64,000 nt of DNA from Nissolia schottii (lineage: Eukaryota; Streptophyta; Magnoliopsida; Fabales; Fabaceae): positions 456,677 through 520,676 of the forward strand of contig QANU01111780.1 of assembly GCA_003254905.1 (NCBI GenBank). The letters run 5' to 3'. The notes under the pieces were generated by a model that did no database searches, was not told where the DNA came from, and was given only the letters and a program-made list of their open reading frames with translations. Below, in pieces: positions 58,768-64,000 of the stretch. Position 1 is the first letter of the stretch; every line of letters begins with the position of its first letter. The position numbers and the translations under genes were made by a program.

Positions 58768-59736
58768 TGCCATTAGAATCAACATAAAATAATATAATAT
58801 CTTTATTATATCATGGATTGATTTATGTTTGATTATGTTCTTATTTAATTTGATTTAGAATTATTCTCTTATTATGTGTTGATTCTGTTGTGGGCCTATA
58901 AATAGGCACTACTTTATTGTATCCATGGCACAACTATCATAATACAATTATGTTATTTTAAAGTTCTCTGTATTTTCTCTACAGTTTTTATTGTGTCTCT
59001 TTGGCAGTTTTATCAAGATGTTTAATATAGTATCAAAGCTGTGGCACCCTCAACGAGCCATCTTTCCACTTCAACTACCTCAGAGCTTAGGCTCTCCACT
59101 TTTCACAAAAACTCTCTACATGCCTTTTTTCGTTCACTGCCTTCCCGACCTCGGTTAAACTACATCGTCACTACCATAGTGACCTCTTCTTTGTTGTTGC
59201 CTTTGCTAGTTCCGCTTAGTCATCATTGTTACCTTTGCTGATTCTGCTTAATCGTCGTTGTTGCCTACATTGGTTTCTCCTAGTCGTCACTGTTGTCTTT
59301 GTAGGTTTCGCCCAGCTGTCACTGTTGCCTTTGCTAGTTTCACCCAGACGTCGTTGTTGCCTTTGTTGGTCTTGCCTAACTGTTGTCTTTGCTTTTGCTG
59401 GTTCCACCTAGCACAGACTCGTTGCCGCTTTAGATTTTCTCTGACAATCTCCATCAAAGTGTGACAAGCTTAAAGCTCAGCTTGCAGGAAGGTGTTAGAA
59501 TTAAAATAAAATAATATAATATCTTTATTATATCATAGATTGATTTAGGTTTGATTATGTGCTGATTTAATTTGATTTAGAATTATTTTCTCATTATGTG
59601 TTGATTCTGTGATGAGGCTATAAATTGGCACTTTGTATCCACGACACAACTCTCATAATACAATTACGTTATTTCATGTTCTCTTATTTTCTCTGTCTGT
59701 TGTGTTTCTTTACTAATTTTATCAAGATGTTTAACA
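58768..59736 (+). mobile_element. Small non-autonomous Copia-type LTR element
   Basis: Two direct repeats (58768-59027 and 59493-59736) share TAAAATAATATAATATC, TTTGATTTAGAATTATT, TATGTGTTGATTCTGT, a TATA-like CTATAAAT box and TTTTATCAAGATGTTTAA. After the left LTR comes TAGTATCAAAGCT, a mutated TGGTATCAGAGC initiator-tRNA primer site. Before the right LTR lies CAGCTTGCAGGAAGG, a typical Copia PPT, then TGTTAGAAT. The 465-bp interior encodes no gag or pol. No target duplication was identified. Confidence 0.8.
59180..59412 (+). repeat. Degenerate ~32-bp tandem repeat inside the Copia-type element
   Basis: About seven units of the form TTGTTGCCTTTGCTAGTTTC, then GCCCAG.CGTCAC, with drift between copies. 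One frame gives a repeated PLLVLP-like peptide, another a charged QQRR-like one on the opposite strand. Neither is likely to be a gene. Confidence 0.75.
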
Positions 59737-60994
59737 TTGTCGTAGAGAGGTTGAAAATGCAGTGTCGAAGAGGGCATGAGGACCCATGGCAGTGAGGACG
59801 TAGTGAAGGATGGGAAAGGAAAAAGAAGAAGAAGGGGCAGGGGTGTAGGGAAGAAGAAGGGAAGAGGAAGGGAGTTGGGGAATGGTAAGACGAAGAAAAA
59901 GGGAAGGGAAGGAGTTGGGGTTAAGTAGGTTGGGTGGGTATGAGTCTGCAACTTGACTACTCGCGACCCAACTTGACTCACTCAAGTGCTTGATGGTGAC
60001 GCCTAATGCTCAACTCAACTCGACTCGTATGGCTCAGTTCGGTTGATTTTGCCAAGCGGGATGCTCAACACTAATATCGACTAATCAACCAACTTTGTAA
60101 ATAATTATGTCATTTTTAAAATGTTATAATATAACATACACAAAAGACAAGTTGGATGTAGAAATTTTAGAAAAAAAAGGTCCAATATCCAAATAGATTT
60201 TAAATTTGAATACTTTACAAGCAATGGCCAAAGAGAAAAGCTCAATTTGAATAACATTCTTTCAATTCACTTGAAAAATTATGTATTTTCGCACACTATT
60301 CATGTTATTGCTTAAGCTCTTCCAGAGGAAAACCATGTCATTGTCCATACCTTTTTCCTTCTAGAAATTCTTAAAGCGTAAATCAAACTAATTAGCCTTT
60401 TGATTTTAGGCCAGGAAGCCCTAAGCCTCTAACCATGTGATATTGCAAACCATTAGTATCCCTTTCCGGTAGGAAGTTTAGTAAATTAAGCAATATGGGA
60501 ATTTTTAGGTTAGCAAAAAGTAGGGTGGAGATTGAATAACAAGGCAATTTCAAGATAAAGACTTGTGTGAACTTATATATATATCCCATTAAATTGTTAG
60601 ATTTGTAATTGGACGACCGAAATTTGCTATACTCAAATCAAAGTGAAGCCAATCATGGAGATTCGGTGCTCCTAGATGGAAAGATATGTTTGTTTATTGG
60701 TCCTACTTTTCTACCCATAAAGTCAAGTTTTGCATTATTTTTTTGAATTAAATCTATTTTGTTAATTAAGGGTATTAGTAATTATTAGCGATTAAGATTA
60801 AGTTAGATCTCCAACGTTCTTTCAAAATTAATAAATAAATATAAATTTTAGATCAATGATTTTATGATTAAATGTCAATCACTAATCATTAAATAATATT
60901 GATACTATCTTATAAAATGAGGTATCAAAGAAAAATATAATTCCAACTTTCTCCATCATAGCTCGTATTCGCACGCACACAGTTAGCTAAGGAT
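59737..60994. other. Intergenic, nothing recognised
   Basis: 59750-59940 is GAAGAAGGG-type purine-rich low complexity. 59940-60070 has ACTCGACTCG-type motifs like those near 49090-49190. The rest is AT-rich without a gene signal. Confidence 0.5.
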
Positions 60995-61150
60995 TGGATA
61001 GTACATCTTCAACAAGTGTTTAGAGAAGTTAATCGTATTGCTGATAGTCTTGTCCACTTGAGCCACAAACCCTCTTCCTTTGATATCTCTGGGTTCGATA
61101 CAGCACCTATTGCAACTGCTCCCCCTTTGTTTTTAAGTGATTTGATGTAA
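60995..61150 (+). mobile_element. LINE RNase H C-terminal fragment with 3' end
   Basis: The frame reads VFREVNRIADSLVHLSHK and then PPLFLSDLM-stop, the REVN..AD.LA..........P..L...L..D tail of plant LINE RNase H. It is followed within 20 bp by an A-rich run (61170-61178). Everything upstream is missing, as in a 5'-truncated LINE insertion. Confidence 0.75.
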
Positions 61151-61890
61151 ATCACGTGGTCCCGTGTCTAAAAAAAAGAAATATATAATTGTTACTAGAA
61201 AAAGAGAAAATTACATAATTTTCACTCCAATTTATAGTTTTGAGTGAATGATTTATTCAAATGAATTAACAAAAAGTTACTGGTCATTACGAATTTAAAT
61301 AAAAAAAACGAATTTTTTTTTTTAAAATGTTATAGTCTCTCACGTAGAAGTTGAACTCTCGTTTATTATATGTTTACGTCAAGTGGCTTTTCCATTAGTG
61401 GAACGGTCTCTATCTTATCATTAATCAAAGTTTTATTTTAATGTTTTTTTTTTCTGTCGTTATCTCTTTTCTCTATTGCTTTTTCATCTCCCATTTTTAA
61501 CATACGTATACCCCTTCACTTTCAAAAATCTCATACCATATAATATATTTTTTCATTAAGAAACCCATAACTGAGGATTTCTCGTAAGCATGCCATCAAA
61601 CAGGAGCTGCAGCTAACTTTTGTTGACCTCTAAATTAGAGAGAGAAGAATAACAAAAGGTGTCACATTTTTTCTAAAACTATTATTATCCGAAATTTATT
61701 GAATTTTAATTAATTTAATTAAAACTGACTTAGTCTCACATGAAAGTAAAGTTTTTTCAGTGTTAATTTGTTTTTAATTTATAAATACTCAATTTTGAAC
61801 CAACGTAGGGTTGGTTAAGGTGGCTAATGTGGGTCTTAGTAGTAGTCTCGAGTTCAAGTCGTTTTAGTGAAAAAAAAATCTCATTGGAAG
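61151..61890. other. Intergenic, possible SINE-like segment
   Basis: Around 61808-61862, TTGGTTAAGGTGGCTAATG and CGAGTTCAAGTC have the spacing and wording of degenerate tRNA-type A and B boxes, followed by an A-rich run. This could be a SINE remnant. Nothing else is recognised. Confidence 0.3.
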
Positions 61891-62380
61891 CATAGTTATT
61901 AAACCTAACACGGGGCTCAACCCAGTCATCTTATCGGGTCATTGGGTCATTGGTTCAATCAATAAATCATTGAGTCACTTGTTGAACAGGATATAATTAA
62001 ATAAATATATTAAAATTCAAATAAATACAATAAAATGACACAAATAATTAATAATTTAAATATTTTACGTATATGATATAGTGACAAGTATTTATAACTC
62101 TTCTTTATGGTCACTTAAATGTCATTTGTGATAAAATTGAAAATTAGGAATTTATTTTTAGTAACATTTATTGCAGATAATATAGATTTTAATTAGATTA
62201 TCTTTGCACAATAGAATATATAGCCTAGTGGTAAACGAGTGATTATTTTTTCTTAAGGTGCCAAGTTCAAGTCTTATGTTTGACAAAAAATAAAAAAATT
62301 TGAGCTTGTTATGCAAACCCAAAACTGGCCGAGTTTTCGTTGGGTCGACCCAACCAAGTCGAGTTGGTTCAATGACTATG
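61891..62380. mobile_element. hAT-like MITE with a SINE-like insertion
   Basis: CATAGTTATTAAACC at 61891-61905 is inverted with two mismatches as GGTTCAATGACTATG ending at 62380. The flanks ATTGGAAG and GTTGAAAG agree at 6 of 8 positions, compatible with an old 8-bp hAT duplication. GGGTCATTGGGTCATTGGTT and GGGTCGACCCAACCAAGTC give it internal symmetry. Inside, 62221-62300 holds GCCTAGTGGTAAACGAGTG and CCAAGTTCAAGTC (A/B-box-like) and then an A-rich run. Confidence 0.6.
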
Positions 62381-64000
62381 GTTGAAAGATCCTTACCCTT
62401 ATAAAAGCTTACCGTCGGGTTGGGTGATACTATATATCAGTGATTTAATTGGGACACAAAATTTGAGATCTATAATTAGATCAAGCTAAGTAATTAATCA
62501 AATTCATGAAAATAGGATTTGGATGTCGATTATTTAATTGGTTAAAAAAAATAACTATATTCTATTTGTGTGAAAAAGAATACTTGATTTTGAGAGCTTA
62601 GTAAATTGAAATAAGTATCGAATTATTTTATGTAATAACCAAGTGTTGGTTAAGAGGTGTCACATTTTAGGAGCCTATATATGTAAGTTACAAGTGTGGA
62701 CGATCATTGACTACTGTATTGAGTCCCACTTGAGAGGAATCTTTGCAAACACTAGGTATCATTGACTGATTATTAATCATTAATCAACTTGATAATTACA
62801 AGGTTAAAAAAAGCCTCAAAAGATAAGGAGGATTAGAGTTTGGTGAACCATCATTTTTATTTTATTTTTTCTCTTTCATCTTTTTTACTTTACTGCAAGA
62901 TACCCATGACTTCAATCAATTAAAAGAAAGAAAGCCACAAGAGTCTGAAGGAATTGTGTAAATTGAACAATAAGAAGAGGCCACATATATATAACTCATA
63001 ATCATGCTTAGCCTTAGTCAACATCAAATGTGTGATTCTGAATTTTCATTCGATTTGCTTATGCTTCGTCATAAAGACTTTTTTATTTCACATGTATTTT
63101 GCTAAATCAAAATTACCTTTTAGATGAGGTTGAAAAGTTTCTTTAATAACCTTAAAATGAAAAAAAAACATGATACTTAGTAACAGCTTATTGGATAATA
63201 TCAATTATCAACTATCATGAGTGTGTGTGGATTAATTATGAAAAATATATATGTAATAATTAATTATACATAGTAATCATTTTTTTTGTTAAGATTGATT
63301 ATAATAATTTTTCTGTTTGGAATGATAACTGATAAATGATTTTAAAATAGAATATTTTTCAAATTATTTGAAGCAGTTGTTTATATGTGATAATTTATTA
63401 AATGATAGAAAATGATGTTAATTCAGTAATAATGTCCAATGCTTTGTTCTAGTAAAATATAATAAATAATTTAGTAAAAAGGGGCTTACAATTAATCAAG
63501 AAGACTATAAGTAAAATGTTGAAATATTGTTTTTGAAAAAAAAGACTAAGATCCTAATATCCCAAACACCCACCATGTGGAAAGGAATAGAACTTAATCA
63601 CATATAAACATGAATTATCACTTCTTATAATTTCTCCTTTTGATTTATTCTTCGTCAAGATAACGAATATATGAATATGAATATATATATATATATATTG
63701 TGATGTTTAAAATTTTCAATTAAAACACTAAATTTAACATTAGATATTTATTAATCTATGAAAAACCATACACGACATGGTATTTAAATCCATCAATCGG
63801 GGTTTTTTATTCTATCAAATTTCAAATCAGGTGAGAATTATTCAATTCCACAATGAGACGTCAACGATGTATGATATGATATAAATTAAATGATAATGAT
63901 GAAATTCATTGCATTCTACGTCGAACACAGTTGCAGACCAGCATTTTCCATACACAACCTCTCTCTTTCACTTTAAAAACCTTTTATATATATATATATA
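62381..64000. other. Intergenic, nothing recognised
   Basis: AT-rich, with (AT)n at about 63680-63700 and at the window end. No open frame with a family signature and no terminal repeats were seen. Confidence 0.55.

Noticed and set aside
59041..59464. Several plus and minus frames such as one starting MAPSTSHLSTS
   Set aside because: They lie inside the Copia-type element's minisatellite interior; the repeat explains their openness. A short gag remnant at the start cannot be excluded.

Overview
The window is nuclear DNA of a dicot, very probably a legume and perhaps Glycine-like. It is AT-rich, with intron-split genes, GT-AG splice sites, TG...CA LTR elements, CACTA/TRIM/MITE transposons and two N-gaps (29370-29705 and 45914-46221). 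The species call is inference from the style of the MED15, TIR1 and protease sequences; no search was run.

Layout. 0.3-3.4 kb: a broken copy of a Mediator MED15-type gene (plus strand). 4-20.3 kb: a minus-strand cluster descended from one nepenthesin-type (A1B) aspartic protease. Two copies look intact (5947-7593 and 12608-14206), one C-terminal fragment lies at 15552-15790, and one 5' exon is at 20075-20213. That last exon keeps the protease promoter and signal peptide but splices in frame to a cysteine-rich, defensin-like exon at 19813-19952, giving a predicted 92-residue secreted peptide. A Tat/Athila-like LTR element (16080-19383) and LINE pieces separate the fragments. 21.7-26.4 kb: a decayed CACTA element with tnp2-type transposase. 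26.4-34 kb: no recognised gene. 34.1-37.3 kb: an intact three-exon TIR1-type auxin receptor (minus strand) with its miR393 site. 37.3-64 kb: transposon-rich and without a host gene. It holds a complete 393-bp TRIM with target-site duplication, two solo LTRs nested in older repeat sequence, MITEs, a small Copia-type non-autonomous element beside a CACTA end, and LINE debris.

The two confidently functional products have unrelated jobs. TIR1 is the F-box subunit of the nuclear SCF auxin-receptor ubiquitin ligase. The proteases are predicted secreted or vacuolar endopeptidases.

Most worth following up: the protease/cysteine-rich chimeric gene; an intron splitting the catalytic DTG of one protease but not the other; the ordered palindrome array inside a solo LTR; the ~51-bp tandem array in the Tat-like element; and two exact duplications that meet at single N bases and look like assembly errors.
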